From positions 173,182 through 237,181 of the forward strand of contig JAFEAE010000012.1 of the NCBI GenBank assembly GCA_018266575.1: a stretch of 64,000 nucleotides of DNA, given 5' to 3'. Source of the DNA: Bacteroidota bacterium (GTDB lineage: Bacteria > Bacteroidota > Bacteroidia > Chitinophagales > Chitinophagaceae). The notes beneath the pieces are model-generated. The model saw nothing but the letters and a program-made list of their open reading frames with translations, searched no databases and was not told the origin of the DNA. The position numbers and the translations under genes were made by a program. Shown piece by piece: positions 36,026-44,360 of this stretch (its first letter is position 1; every line of letters begins with the position of its first letter).

Positions 36026-36871
36026 ATGAAAAAATTGTTCTTCCTGGTATTTTTAATACCTGCAGTTTCGCATGCTCAATGGCATATCAATGTTTTCGGA
36101 GGGTTTTCAAATTATTCGGGCGATCTGCAAAGCAAAGTGTTCACGCTCGATCAATCTTATGGTGCATTTGGCGCAGGCGTGCAATATGATCTTACCAATC
36201 ATTTTTCATTACTTTCCAATTTCACGTATGCACATGTTGGTGCTGCAGACAAATACAATAAAGCAGACCTTGTAGCAAGAAATTTGAGCTTCCAGACAAA
36301 AATTGCTGAATTAAATGTGCTTGGAGAATATAATTTGTTCGACCTCACGGAAAAGAGGTTTACGCCTTATGTTTTTGCAGGGCTCGCCGTGTATCATTTC
36401 AATCCTTATGCATACGATACACTAAATCAGAAAGTATACCTGCAACCGTTGAGCACGGAAGGGGAAGGTTTGGCTGCATATCCAAACCGAAAGCCGTACA
36501 GTTTAACACAACTGGCAATTCCGTTTGGCGCAGGTATTAAATTGCGTGTTACAGATAATGTGGTGCTTTCTTACGAAATAAGTTTCCGCAAATTGTTTAC
36601 GGATTATCTCGATGATGTCAGTACGAGTTATGTTGATGAAGCAACATTGTTAGCGGCCCGCGGCCCTGAAGCTGTGGAAATGGCCTATCGCGGAAATCAA
36701 TTGAAAGGCGGTGCCCCATATCCGGTTGATGGAACAAAACGCGGCAGTGCAAAACAAAAAGACTGGTATTATTTTTCCGGCATCCGCGTAAGCATCGAAC
36801 TCGGAAACCATCGTAATACTGAATCGCACAGCAAACGCGGCATCATTGATTGCCCTCCGAAAAAGATATAA
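36026..36871 (+). CDS. DUF6089-type outer-membrane beta-barrel protein
   Basis: A 281-residue exported protein (signal MKKLFFLVFLIPAVSHAQ) with the beta-strand pattern of Bacteroidota outer-membrane barrels: INVFGGFSNYSGDLQSKVFT, VLGEYNLFDLTEKRFTPYVFAGLAVYHFNP, and PLSTEGEGLAAYPNRKPYSLTQLAIPFGAGIKLRV, the last typical of DUF6089. The final strand is YYFSGIRVSIELG, followed by a short polar tail. Its function is unknown; such proteins are often linked to envelope assembly or secretion. Confidence 0.82.
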   Translation: MKKLFFLVFLIPAVSHAQWHINVFGGFSNYSGDLQSKVFTLDQSYGAFGAGVQYDLTNHFSLLSNFTYAHVGAADKYNKADLVARNLSFQTKIAELNVLGEYNLFDLTEKRFTPYVFAGLAVYHFNPYAYDTLNQKVYLQPLSTEGEGLAAYPNRKPYSLTQLAIPFGAGIKLRVTDNVVLSYEISFRKLFTDYLDDVSTSYVDEATLLAARGPEAVEMAYRGNQLKGGAPYPVDGTKRGSAKQKDWYYFSGIRVSIELGNHRNTESHSKRGIIDCPPKKI

Positions 36872-37021
36872 CCATACCGGTTTATGATTTCGGCGGAATA
36901 GCTATCGGCTTTTAGTTATAAACTTTGAGCGTTTTCAAGTCTAAATTTCTTGTGTTTAGTTTTTAGCCTTTTCTTTTTTAGTTTTTATTTTGTTACCGGC
37001 ATTCGTTCGCTATTGAACATT

Positions 37022-37034
37022 GTTGCGTCGCACT
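37022..37034 (-). repeat. Dispersed AGTGCGACGCAAC motif, copy 2
   Basis: GTTGCGTCGCACT is the exact reverse complement of 6610-6622, which is part of the repeat at 6603-6652. Confidence 0.4.
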
Positions 37035-37262
37035 ACGTTCATCGGAAGTGCTGCTATTAAGCTTTGGTATCCTCAGCGATATTCATGATAAAAATAATTT
37101 TCCCGTTGATGCCGCAGGCTGTTTCGCATAGCTGCGTAAATCTGCGGGAAGAATTTCTCATAGAGAAAAACCTGGCAGGGTCTTGCATTAATTAACAGCA
37201 AAGCCATCTTCATATAATTCGCTCTAATTCTTGTTGTCAACAAATCCTTGTTCTTTCTGTTT

Positions 37263-37270
37263 TACATTTG
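37263..37270 (+). promoter_or_regulatory. -7 box of the UbiD gene
   Basis: TACATTTG matches the Bacteroidota -7 consensus TAnnTTTG and lies 17 bp before the ATG at 37288. No well-spaced -33 TTG was found. Confidence 0.5.
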
Positions 37271-37287
37271 CACTGAAATAAAAGCAA

Positions 37288-39219
37288 ATGGCATATTCTA
37301 ACCAGCAGGAATTTATTAACGCATTGGAATCGGCAGGAGAGTTATTACGCATTAAAACCTATGTCAACCCGGTGCTTGAAATAGCAGAGATCACAGACCG
37401 GTTCAGTAAAAGTGGTAATGGCGGAAAAGCATTGTTGTTTGAAAATACAGGCTACGATTTCCCGGTATTGATGAATGCGTATGGAAGCGAAAAAAGAATG
37501 TGCATGGCGCTCGGCGTTAATCATCTTGACGATGTTGCAAAAGAAATTGAAAGTCTATTCAAATTACTTGCAGCCCCGAAAGAAAGTATTCTTGATAAAT
37601 TAAAATTGCTCCCGAAATTAAGCCAGTTTGCAAGCTGGATGCCGAAAGTAAAAAACGGCAAAGGCGAGTGCCAGGAAATAATTATGCAATCGCCGGATAT
37701 CAGCAAACTTCCGGTCATCACATGTTGGCCCAAAGATGGCGGCCCGTTTGTAACGCTTCCTGTCATTCATACAAAAGACCCCAACACACACACAAGGAAT
37801 GTAGGGATGTATCGCATGCAAATTTTCAGCCCAACATTAACCGGGATGCATTGGCATAAGCATAAAGTGAGTGCAAAACATTTTAATGAATATAAAAAAC
37901 TCGGTATAAAAATGCCTGTTGCGGTTGCGCTTGGCGGAGATCCTGTTTATGCATACAGCGCCACAGCACCTCTTCCTGAAAATGTTGACGAATATATGCT
38001 CGCGGGCTTTTTACGAAAGAAAAAAGTAGAATTGGTAAAGTGCATCACGCAACCTGCGATTGAAGTTCCTGCTGACGCGGATTTTATCATAGAAGGTTAT
38101 GTCGATCCAAATGATGAAATGATCTGGGAAGGCCCGTTCGGCGATCACACCGGGTATTATTCATTGCCGGATTGGTACCCGCGCTTTCATATTACCTGTA
38201 TTACTCACCGTAAGAATGCAGTTTATCCTGCAACAATTGTCGGTATCCCGCCACAGGAAGATGCATGGCTTGGCAAAGCAACCGAGCGTATTTTCTTAGC
38301 GCCGATAAAAATGACGATGGTGCCCGAGATTATTGACATGGATATGCCTGTTGAAGGAGTATTTCATAATCTTGTTATTGCCAAAATCAGAAAAGAATAT
38401 GCAGGGCAGGCGCAAAAAGTAATGAATGCTATGTGGGGTGCGGGCCAAATGATGTTCAACAAAATTTTAGTGATCGCAGATGAAGGTACAAGCATCCAGG
38501 ATTATGAACAGCTTGCAAAATATGTGTTCAGAAACATGAATCCGGCAACAGATATTTATTTTTCGCAAGGGCCTATGGATGTTCTTGACCATAGTTGCAG
38601 CAAACTCGGTTTCGGCGGAAAAATGTGTATCGACGGAACGAAGAAATTTGATGAAGAAATGGAAGATAGCGGACAGCCGGCGGTAGCCGGCTATCATTCG
38701 GCGGGAGAAGAAATTCAAAACAGGCTGCATGATTCTTTTTCAGAAATCAAAGGAGTGAATGCCGGTTTGTTAAGGAAAGAAATTCCATGTATTATTCTTG
38801 CTGTACAAAAAAACAGGATGGGGCATATAAGGGAATTGCATGCTAAAATCTGTGAATCAATTTCGGAAATAGAAAACATAAAGATGATATTATATGTTGA
38901 ACATAATGTAAATCCGAATGATTTGACAACAGCATTGTGGAGGTTTTGCAACAATCTCGATCCGAGAAGGGATCATATTACCGGCCACCGGTCATCGGAC
39001 AACGGAAATCGGTCAACCATTATCGGTTTCGATGGCACACGCAAGACAAAGGAATTCGATAATTTCCAGCGTGACTGGCCAAATATCATAGTAGCAGATG
39101 ATACTACTATAAAAGGGGTTGATGAAAAATGGGGCTCGTTGAATGCAGGGGAATTTATACAATCGCCATCTTTAAAATTTAAAAGCCAGTTATACGGTGA
39201 AGAGGCCGCGGTAAATTAA
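37288..39219 (+). CDS. UbiD-family prenylated-FMN decarboxylase (menaquinone branch)
   Basis: A 643-residue decarboxylase, longer than E. coli UbiD (about 497), as usual for the Bacteroidota homologues. Family segments are EITDRFSKSGNGGKALLFEN, PVITCWPKDGGPFVTLP, GMYRMQIFSPTLTGMHWHKHK, PVAVALGGDPVYAYSATAPLP, EMIWEGPFGDHTGYYS and TIVGIPPQEDAWLGKATERIF. It needs prenylated FMN from a UbiX-type enzyme not in the window. With mqnE at 62.5 kb, a step late in futalosine-route menaquinone synthesis is likely. It lies 9 bp before the TraB-like gene, so the two may be one transcript. Confidence 0.9.
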   Translation: MAYSNQQEFINALESAGELLRIKTYVNPVLEIAEITDRFSKSGNGGKALLFENTGYDFPVLMNAYGSEKRMCMALGVNHLDDVAKEIESLFKLLAAPKESILDKLKLLPKLSQFASWMPKVKNGKGECQEIIMQSPDISKLPVITCWPKDGGPFVTLPVIHTKDPNTHTRNVGMYRMQIFSPTLTGMHWHKHKVSAKHFNEYKKLGIKMPVAVALGGDPVYAYSATAPLPENVDEYMLAGFLRKKKVELVKCITQPAIEVPADADFIIEGYVDPNDEMIWEGPFGDHTGYYSLPDWYPRFHITCITHRKNAVYPATIVGIPPQEDAWLGKATERIFLAPIKMTMVPEIIDMDMPVEGVFHNLVIAKIRKEYAGQAQKVMNAMWGAGQMMFNKILVIADEGTSIQDYEQLAKYVFRNMNPATDIYFSQGPMDVLDHSCSKLGFGGKMCIDGTKKFDEEMEDSGQPAVAGYHSAGEEIQNRLHDSFSEIKGVNAGLLRKEIPCIILAVQKNRMGHIRELHAKICESISEIENIKMILYVEHNVNPNDLTTALWRFCNNLDPRRDHITGHRSSDNGNRSTIIGFDGTRKTKEFDNFQRDWPNIIVADDTTIKGVDEKWGSLNAGEFIQSPSLKFKSQLYGEEAAVN

Positions 39220-39228
39220 AATTGTATC

Positions 39229-40161
39229 ATGAAAAAAATTGTTCTACTACCTTTTGCATTATTGCCATTCCTGTTTTCATTCTCACAAAAAGTAAAACAT
39301 GAAAGCACGGCGGCTTTGGCTAATAACGGGGAAGCCTATCCGAAAACATTATTATGGAAAATTTCCGGGAACGGGTTGAAAAAACCGTCTTATTTATTTG
39401 GCACGATGCATATCCTTTGTGCTGATGATGCGCAGCTAAGCGACAGTTTGAAAGATGCGATCCGCAAAGTGGATGAAGTATATTTTGAAATAGACCTGAC
39501 GGACATGAAAGGAATGATGAATTCGCTGAAATATATGCGCATGAACGATGAAAAAAGATTGTCTGATATCCTTAATGCCGATGACTATGCGAAAGTGAAA
39601 GGCTATTTTGAGAAACATCCGGCAATGCTTCCCTTCGGCATGCTGGAGCGATTTAAACCGTTGCTCATTAGCAGTATTGTGGAAGAAAATGACCTGGATT
39701 GCAAAACAACGAACGGTATGGAAATGGTTATTATGAAAGAAGCAAAAGACAGGAATAAAAAAATTCACGGGCTTGAAACGGCGGAATTCCAGGCGGCATT
39801 GTTCGACAGTATCCCTTATGAAAAACAGGCAAAGGACCTTGTGGATTATTTAGACAGTACGACCCAATATAAAAAAATGACCGATACGCTTGCAATGGCA
39901 TATAAACAGCAGGACCTTCAGCGCATTGATGAATTGACAACCAAGGAGGACCCTTCGATGAGTAATTACATGGACCTGATGTTGTACGACAGGAACCGCA
40001 AATGGGTAAGGGAGTTGAAAAAAATTATGATTGAAAAACCTGTTTTGATAGCAGTAGGGGCAGGGCATTTGCCGGGACAAAAAGGTGTAATAAATTTATT
40101 GAAGAATAACGGCTACAAAGTAACACCTGTAAAAAATCCGCCGCATCTGGAAAACCTATAA
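39229..40161 (+). CDS. TraB/GumN (TIKI superfamily) protein, exported
   Basis: A 310-residue protein with a signal peptide (MKKIVLLPFALLPFLFSFSQ). Conserved superfamily positions are YLFGTMHIL near 56-64, VYFEIDL near 83-89, a central GMEMVIMKEA and the C-terminal VGAGHLPGQKGVINLLKNNGY near 280-300. Members with these Glu/His residues are proposed metalloproteases. It follows the UbiD gene closely, and its stop lies inside the hairpin terminator. Confidence 0.85.
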   Translation: MKKIVLLPFALLPFLFSFSQKVKHESTAALANNGEAYPKTLLWKISGNGLKKPSYLFGTMHILCADDAQLSDSLKDAIRKVDEVYFEIDLTDMKGMMNSLKYMRMNDEKRLSDILNADDYAKVKGYFEKHPAMLPFGMLERFKPLLISSIVEENDLDCKTTNGMEMVIMKEAKDRNKKIHGLETAEFQAALFDSIPYEKQAKDLVDYLDSTTQYKKMTDTLAMAYKQQDLQRIDELTTKEDPSMSNYMDLMLYDRNRKWVRELKKIMIEKPVLIAVGAGHLPGQKGVINLLKNNGYKVTPVKNPPHLENL

Positions 40162-40185
40162 GGTTTCAAAAAACCTTATAGGTTT
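40152..40185. terminator. Bidirectional hairpin between convergent TraB-like and ndk genes
   Basis: AAACCTATAAGGTTT pairs with AAACCTTATAGGTTT around a loop of about 3 bases. It includes the stop codon of the plus-strand gene. A and T runs flank both sides. Confidence 0.75.
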
Positions 40186-40196
40186 AATATGTTCGT

Positions 40197-40613
40197 CTAA
40201 AACCTTTCTAAACCACTGAAGAAAAAGTCTGATTCGATTTTTGCATTTTCGTCGCTGTCACTTCCATGAATGGCATTTTCACCCACAGAAGCTGCATATA
40301 ATTTACGGATAGTCCCTTCATCTGCTTTTGCAGGGTCTGTTGCACCGATCAGTTTCCTGAAATCTGCAACAGCATTTTCTTTTTCCAATATCGCCGCAAT
40401 GATCGGCCCGCTGCTCATGAATTCTACCAATTCTGCGAAAAATGGCCTTGCTTTATGAATTGCATAAAACTCGCCTGCTTTTTCCGGGGAAAGTTTCAAC
40501 ATTTTTAATGCAATAACTTTAAATCCGCCTTTAATTATCTGGTCGATGATCGCTCCTGAATGGCCTTTTGAAAATGCATCCGGTTTGATCATGGTAAACG
40601 TTCTGTTGCTCAT
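40197..40613 (-). CDS. ndk: Nucleoside-diphosphate kinase
   Basis: A 138-residue enzyme that balances nucleoside triphosphates by phosphate transfer through a histidine. The start [17 protein letters not shown] at 40613 matches the family; an ATG at 40646 would add 11 odd residues and lie upstream of the promoter box. The active-site motif [12 protein letters not shown] is near 110-121. Length and content are normal. Confidence 0.96.
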   Translation of the reverse strand: MSNRTFTMIKPDAFSKGHSGAIIDQIIKGGFKVIALKMLKLSPEKAGEFYAIHKARPFFAELVEFMSSGPIIAAILEKENAVADFRKLIGATDPAKADEGTIRKLYAASVGENAIHGSDSDENAKIESDFFFSGLERF

Positions 40614-40632
40614 ATTCTTTCTTTTTGGGATG

Positions 40633-40640
40633 CAAAAGTA
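40633..40640 (-). promoter_or_regulatory. -7 box of ndk
   Basis: On the minus strand TACTTTTG matches TAnnTTTG and lies 19 bp before the chosen ATG at 40613. It also supports that start over the upstream ATG at 40646. Confidence 0.5.
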
Positions 40641-40737
40641 GCTCAAACTTTTCTGTTTATTCTATCTGTGTAGCATTTTTCTGTTAAAACTTCTTTCCAA
40701 AACACCATTTCGAAGGAGATAAACACAAAACTTTTAA

Positions 40738-40745
40738 TACCTTCG
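40738..40745 (+). promoter_or_regulatory. Variant -7 box before the DHH phosphoesterase gene
   Basis: TACCTTCG, one base from TAnnTTTG, lies 11 bp before the ATG at 40757 and would give a very short leader. Confidence 0.35.
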
Positions 40746-40756
40746 CAGCCATTTTC

Positions 40757-41770
40757 ATGAAATCGATTGAGGGGATATATAGTCTTATTAGCAATTCGCC
40801 TGCAAAAAAAGTGGTGGTTACCATGCACCAGAAACCCGATGCTGATGCAATGGGTTCTTCGCTGGCCATGTATCATTTTTTAAAACAATTCGGGCATAAT
40901 GTAACCGTAATTTCTCCAACAAATTGGGCCGATTGGTTAAAGTGGATGCCTGGTTGCGAAACTGTGATCGATTATGAATTCAGCACAGAAAAAGCATCGA
41001 ATGTTTTGAGAGATACTGATTGGCTTTTTTGTCTTGATTATAATACATTGTTGCGTACACGGCACATGGCTGACGAACTCGAGAAATTATCATGCATAAA
41101 AATCCTGATCGACCATCACCAGCAACCTGCAGTGAAAAGCTTTACATACGGGATCAGTGATACAAACAAAAGCTCAACCAGCGAGATGGTATATGATTTT
41201 ATTCTTGCATCAGGCCATGGCGATAAGATCAACAATGAAATTTCAGCATGTTTATATGCCGGCGTGATGTCGGATACAGGCTCATTTCGGTTTCCGTCTG
41301 CAAGCGGGGATGTACATCGCATGGTGGCAGATCTTAAATACAGGGGCCTTGAGCACACGATCATTCATGAAAATTTATTCGATAATTTTTTAGAGAACCG
41401 CCTGCGTTTTATCGGTCATGTCTTGCAAAGCCGCATGGATGTGTATTATGAGTATAATACCGCATTGATTGCTGTTCCGTGGAAAGACCTTGCACGGTTC
41501 GATATAAAAACAGGGGATACGGAAGGATTGGTAAATTATCCATTGTCGATAAAAGGGATTAAACTTGCAGCGCTTATAATAGACCGCGATGAAGAAATCC
41601 GCTGTTCATTCCGCAGCAAAGGCGATTTTGATGTAAACACATTTGCGCGTAAATATTTTGAAGGCGGCGGCCATTTTAATGCAGCAGGTGGAAGAAGTGG
41701 TACTACGTTGGAGCAAACCGTTCAGCGTTTTTTGCAGGCAATGAGGGAAAATTCGTCACAACTACAATAA
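40757..41770 (+). CDS. DHH-family oligoribonuclease / pAp phosphatase (NrnA type)
   Basis: A 337-residue phosphoesterase that degrades nano-RNA and may dephosphorylate pAp. Metal-binding motifs are VVTMHQKPDADAMGSSLA near 20-37, CLDYNT near 92, the signature DHHQQP near 118-123, MSDTGSFRFPSA near 170 and the DHHA1 motif GGGHFNAAGG near 302-311. It is followed after 7 bp by the FKBP gene. Confidence 0.9.
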   Translation: MKSIEGIYSLISNSPAKKVVVTMHQKPDADAMGSSLAMYHFLKQFGHNVTVISPTNWADWLKWMPGCETVIDYEFSTEKASNVLRDTDWLFCLDYNTLLRTRHMADELEKLSCIKILIDHHQQPAVKSFTYGISDTNKSSTSEMVYDFILASGHGDKINNEISACLYAGVMSDTGSFRFPSASGDVHRMVADLKYRGLEHTIIHENLFDNFLENRLRFIGHVLQSRMDVYYEYNTALIAVPWKDLARFDIKTGDTEGLVNYPLSIKGIKLAALIIDRDEEIRCSFRSKGDFDVNTFARKYFEGGGHFNAAGGRSGTTLEQTVQRFLQAMRENSSQLQ

Positions 41771-41777
41771 AATATAA

Positions 41778-42743
41778 ATGAAAAAAATCGCATCGTATGT
41801 ATTGATGGCAGCAGCAATGATAGCTGTTGTATCATGCAATAACCAGGGATTTAAAAAAACCAAAAGCGGATTGCTTTATAAGATCATTTCTGACGGAAAA
41901 GGAGAGCCAGCAAAAAAAGGAGAATTCCTTAAAATGGATTTTGTACAAAAAGTACGCGATTCCATTATCGGAAGTACTGATAAAATGGGTATGCCGATTT
42001 ATATGCCTGTTGATAGTGTAGGCCCTGTTTATGCACCTGCAGAAATTTTTGGGCTTCTTCGTAAAGGCGATAGCGCAACAGTAGTAATGCTTGCGGATAC
42101 ACTTGCCCGTAAATACGGCGGACAGCTTCCACCATTCATTAAAAAGAAAGACAAGATTGTTCTTACGTTAAAAGTACTTGATGTATTTACAAACGATAGC
42201 CTGGTTAAGGTAGACCGTACCAAAATATTAGATGCAGAAAAAGACAAGGAAGTTAAACAGATAGAAGAGTATCTTTCTAAAAATAACATTGCAGGTGCCA
42301 CTAAAACGAAAGATGGGGTGTATTACCAGATCACATCTTCCGGAAATGGCCCGCAGGTCGATTCAGGTAAGGTAGTTTCTATCAATTATACCGGTTATTC
42401 CTTTGAAGGAAAACCTTTCGATTCAAACATAGATAGCACCAAACAAACACAACGTCATCCTCTACAGCCTTTTGAATTTAAAGCAGGCGTTGGTGGAGCA
42501 ATACAAGGCATGGTGAAAGCAATAACATTATTTAAAAAGGGGGATAAAGTTAAATTGTACATTCCAGGTATTCTTGGTTATGGCCCGCAAGGTTCAGGTA
42601 ATGTAATCAAACCTAACGAAAACCTGATGTTTGATATTGAGGTGGTGGATGTGAAAGATGCTCCCAAAGTTGATCAGCGTCCTCCGTTCCCGATGCCGCA
42701 ACAAATGAAACCTGCTACTCCAAAAACAGCAACAAAAAAATAA
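41778..42743 (+). CDS. Lipoprotein with two FKBP-type peptidyl-prolyl isomerase domains
   Basis: A 321-residue protein. The leader MKKIASYVLMAAAMIAVVSCNN has a lipobox Cys near 21. Domain 1 (about 30-130) is divergent: GEFLKMDFVQKV, APAEIFGLLRKGDSATVVM, KIVLTLKVLDV. Domain 2 (about 175-295) is canonical: VVSINYTGYSFEGKPFDSN, FKAGVGGAIQGMVKAITLFKKGDKVKLYIPG, YGPQGSGN, NENLMFDIEVVDV. A Pro-rich tail follows. It is probably an envelope chaperone. Confidence 0.88.
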   Translation: MKKIASYVLMAAAMIAVVSCNNQGFKKTKSGLLYKIISDGKGEPAKKGEFLKMDFVQKVRDSIIGSTDKMGMPIYMPVDSVGPVYAPAEIFGLLRKGDSATVVMLADTLARKYGGQLPPFIKKKDKIVLTLKVLDVFTNDSLVKVDRTKILDAEKDKEVKQIEEYLSKNNIAGATKTKDGVYYQITSSGNGPQVDSGKVVSINYTGYSFEGKPFDSNIDSTKQTQRHPLQPFEFKAGVGGAIQGMVKAITLFKKGDKVKLYIPGILGYGPQGSGNVIKPNENLMFDIEVVDVKDAPKVDQRPPFPMPQQMKPATPKTATKK

Positions 42744-42750
42744 AAATTAA

Positions 42751-42799
42751 GGTAGTAAGCGATAAGCTAAACTTATCGCTTACTACTTATAACTTACCA
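42751..42799. repeat. Heptamer array locus 3, perfect hairpin
   Basis: Seven in-phase 7-mers: GGTAGTA, AGCGATA, AGCTAAA, CTTATCG, CTTACTA, CTTATAA, CTTACCA. The two halves are inverted, giving a perfect 15-bp stem (42752-42766 with 42772-42786) and a 5-base loop. It starts 8 bp after the FKBP stop and separates convergent genes, so it could act as terminator for both. Confidence 0.75.
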
Positions 42800-42810
42800 C
42801 GCGGTTCATT

Positions 42811-43638
42811 TCACTTCATATATTCCTCAAATAATTTCACCGCTTCTTTCGCTTCCTTTACATCGTGCACACGAATAATATTTGCACCGTTCATCAATGC
42901 TATTGTATTTAATACGGTAGTTCCGTTCAATGCTTCTTCAACATTTATACCAAGGGTTTTATAGATAGTCGATTTTCTTGAAATACCTGCTAATATTGGG
43001 GTTTCAAGCATTTTGAAAACAGAAAGATTTTTTAATAATTCAAAATTGTGGCGGAACGTTTTCCCAAAACCAAAACCCGGATCGATGATTAGGTCTTTTA
43101 TGCCCGCGGTTTTACATTCCTGTTTTTTATGAATGAAAAAATCAAGGATTTCTTTTGTTACATTTTCATAAACCGGATTTTCCTGCATGGTTTGCGGCGT
43201 CCCTTTTATATGCATACAGATATAAGGCACATTTAATTTCCCAACTACCTCGAGCATTTCTTTATCCATATTCCCACCACTGATATCATTCACTATAGAT
43301 GCCCCTGCATGTACAGATTGCTTCGCAACTTCTGCATAAATTGTATCAATAGAAATAAATGCCTGTGGAAAATGTTTATGTATCAATTCAATTTTCCCAA
43401 TCACTCTTTTCAATTCTTCATCAATACTTACCTTGTCACTTCGTGGCCTTGTACTTTGCCCGCCTATATCCAGGATATCAGCGCCTTCATTCAACATTAT
43501 CTCTGCATGGAATAAAACATCATCATCGTTTGTAAAACGGCTTCCGCTATAAAAAGAATCAGGGGTGATGTTTAAAATCCCCATCACTAACGGGTTATCA
43601 ACAACTATCAACCTGCCTTTACAATTGAGTGTGAACAT
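42811..43638 (-). CDS. folP: Dihydropteroate synthase
   Basis: About 275 residues; condenses p-aminobenzoate with the pterin pyrophosphate in folate synthesis and is the sulfonamide target. Motifs from the chosen start (MFTLNCKG): VMGILNITPDSFYSGSRF near 17-34, GADILDIGGQSTRP near 51-64, ISIDTIY, VNDISGG, IIDPGFGFGKT near 178-188 and AGISRKS near 206. Upstream ATGs at 43674 and 43749 are possible, but they run into the promoter zone of the divergent gene. Confidence 0.94.
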   Translation of the reverse strand: MFTLNCKGRLIVVDNPLVMGILNITPDSFYSGSRFTNDDDVLFHAEIMLNEGADILDIGGQSTRPRSDKVSIDEELKRVIGKIELIHKHFPQAFISIDTIYAEVAKQSVHAGASIVNDISGGNMDKEMLEVVGKLNVPYICMHIKGTPQTMQENPVYENVTKEILDFFIHKKQECKTAGIKDLIIDPGFGFGKTFRHNFELLKNLSVFKMLETPILAGISRKSTIYKTLGINVEEALNGTTVLNTIALMNGANIIRVHDVKEAKEAVKLFEEYMK

Positions 43639-43652
43639 TGCTCGGTTATGTT

Positions 43653-43660
43653 TACATTTG
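43653..43660 (+). promoter_or_regulatory. -7 box of the DUF1599 gene
   Basis: TACATTTG matches TAnnTTTG in the divergent gap between folP and the DUF1599 gene. No clear -33 partner was seen. Confidence 0.4.
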
Positions 43661-43706
43661 ACGATAAAATTCATTAATAAAATTGAAAATAGCAGAATTT
43701 CCGGTA

Positions 43707-44258
43707 ATGAGCGCAACCAATACACAATACGACCAGGCAGTAGTATCATGCAAAGAAATTTTTATCAAGAAGGCGAGCGATTACGGTACATCATGGCGTG
43801 TGCTCCGCCTGATCTCTATAGTTGACCAGATATTTATTAAAGCGCAGCGAATAAAAAATATCCAGGAAGTGGGAGAGCAAATGGTGGTTGATGATATTGC
43901 GAGCGAATTTAAAGGCATTGTAAATTATGGGGTGATTGGTTTGATACAATTGGAACTGAATGATGAATCGGTAGAAGACCTGCCATTAAATAAAGTAGAA
44001 AATTTTTTTGATGATAAGATTGGTGAAGCAAAAAAGGTGATGCAAAATAAAAACCACGATTATGGCGAAGCGTGGAGGGATATGAGCCAGGAAAGTTTTG
44101 TTGACCTTATTTTGATGAAACTGTTACGCGTTCGCCAGATATTGCGCAACGACGGAAAAACATTGATCAGCGAAGGCATCGACGCGAATTTTATCGATAT
44201 CATCAATTATTCCTTATTCGCCCTGGTATTGATTGGAGAAGGAAAACATAAGGGATAA
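43707..44258 (+). CDS. DUF1599 protein (nucleotide-modification-associated), internally duplicated
   Basis: A 183-residue protein made of two similar halves. Half 1 has KKASDYGTSWRVLRLISIVDQIFIKAQRI and EFKGIVNYGVIGLIQLEL; half 2 has KNHDYGEAWRDMSQESFVDLILMKLLRV and NFIDIINYSLFALVLIG. The shared DYG-x-x-W and (I/V)xNY positions are typical of DUF1599. The exact function is unknown; the name comes from links to modified nucleotides in phages. The ATG at 43707 was preferred to a TTG at 43683. It is divergent from folP. Confidence 0.85.
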   Translation: MSATNTQYDQAVVSCKEIFIKKASDYGTSWRVLRLISIVDQIFIKAQRIKNIQEVGEQMVVDDIASEFKGIVNYGVIGLIQLELNDESVEDLPLNKVENFFDDKIGEAKKVMQNKNHDYGEAWRDMSQESFVDLILMKLLRVRQILRNDGKTLISEGIDANFIDIINYSLFALVLIGEGKHKG

Positions 44259-44335
44259 TTGAAAATTAATGATTAATAATGCCGATTGAATAAAAGATTT
44301 CCTTAAACCCTATGCCTTTAGCCTTATACCTTTTT
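44258..44335. repeat. Heptamer array locus 4
   Basis: Arm 1, from the stop codon: ATTGAAA, ATTAATG, ATTAATA. Arm 2 at 44301-44335: CCTTAAA, CCCTATG, CCTTTAG, CCTTATA, CCTTTTT. The arms are not complementary here. It fills most of the gap before the MauE-like gene. Confidence 0.65.
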
Positions 44336-44360
44336 TCGGATCATCAACCTTAAATTCTTT

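Larger units (their letters stand above)
36872..37287. other. Intergenic region with repeat traces
   Basis: No gene seen. A T-rich stretch at about 36950-36990 has loose 7-bp spacing (TTTAGTT, TTTAGCC). An inverted copy of the dispersed AGTGCGACGCAAC motif is at 37022-37034. The promoter of the UbiD gene lies at the right end. Confidence 0.45.

Noticed and set aside
43683..43706. Upstream TTG start for the DUF1599 gene
   Set aside because: The ATG at 43707 is closer to the conserved region and needs no extra residues.
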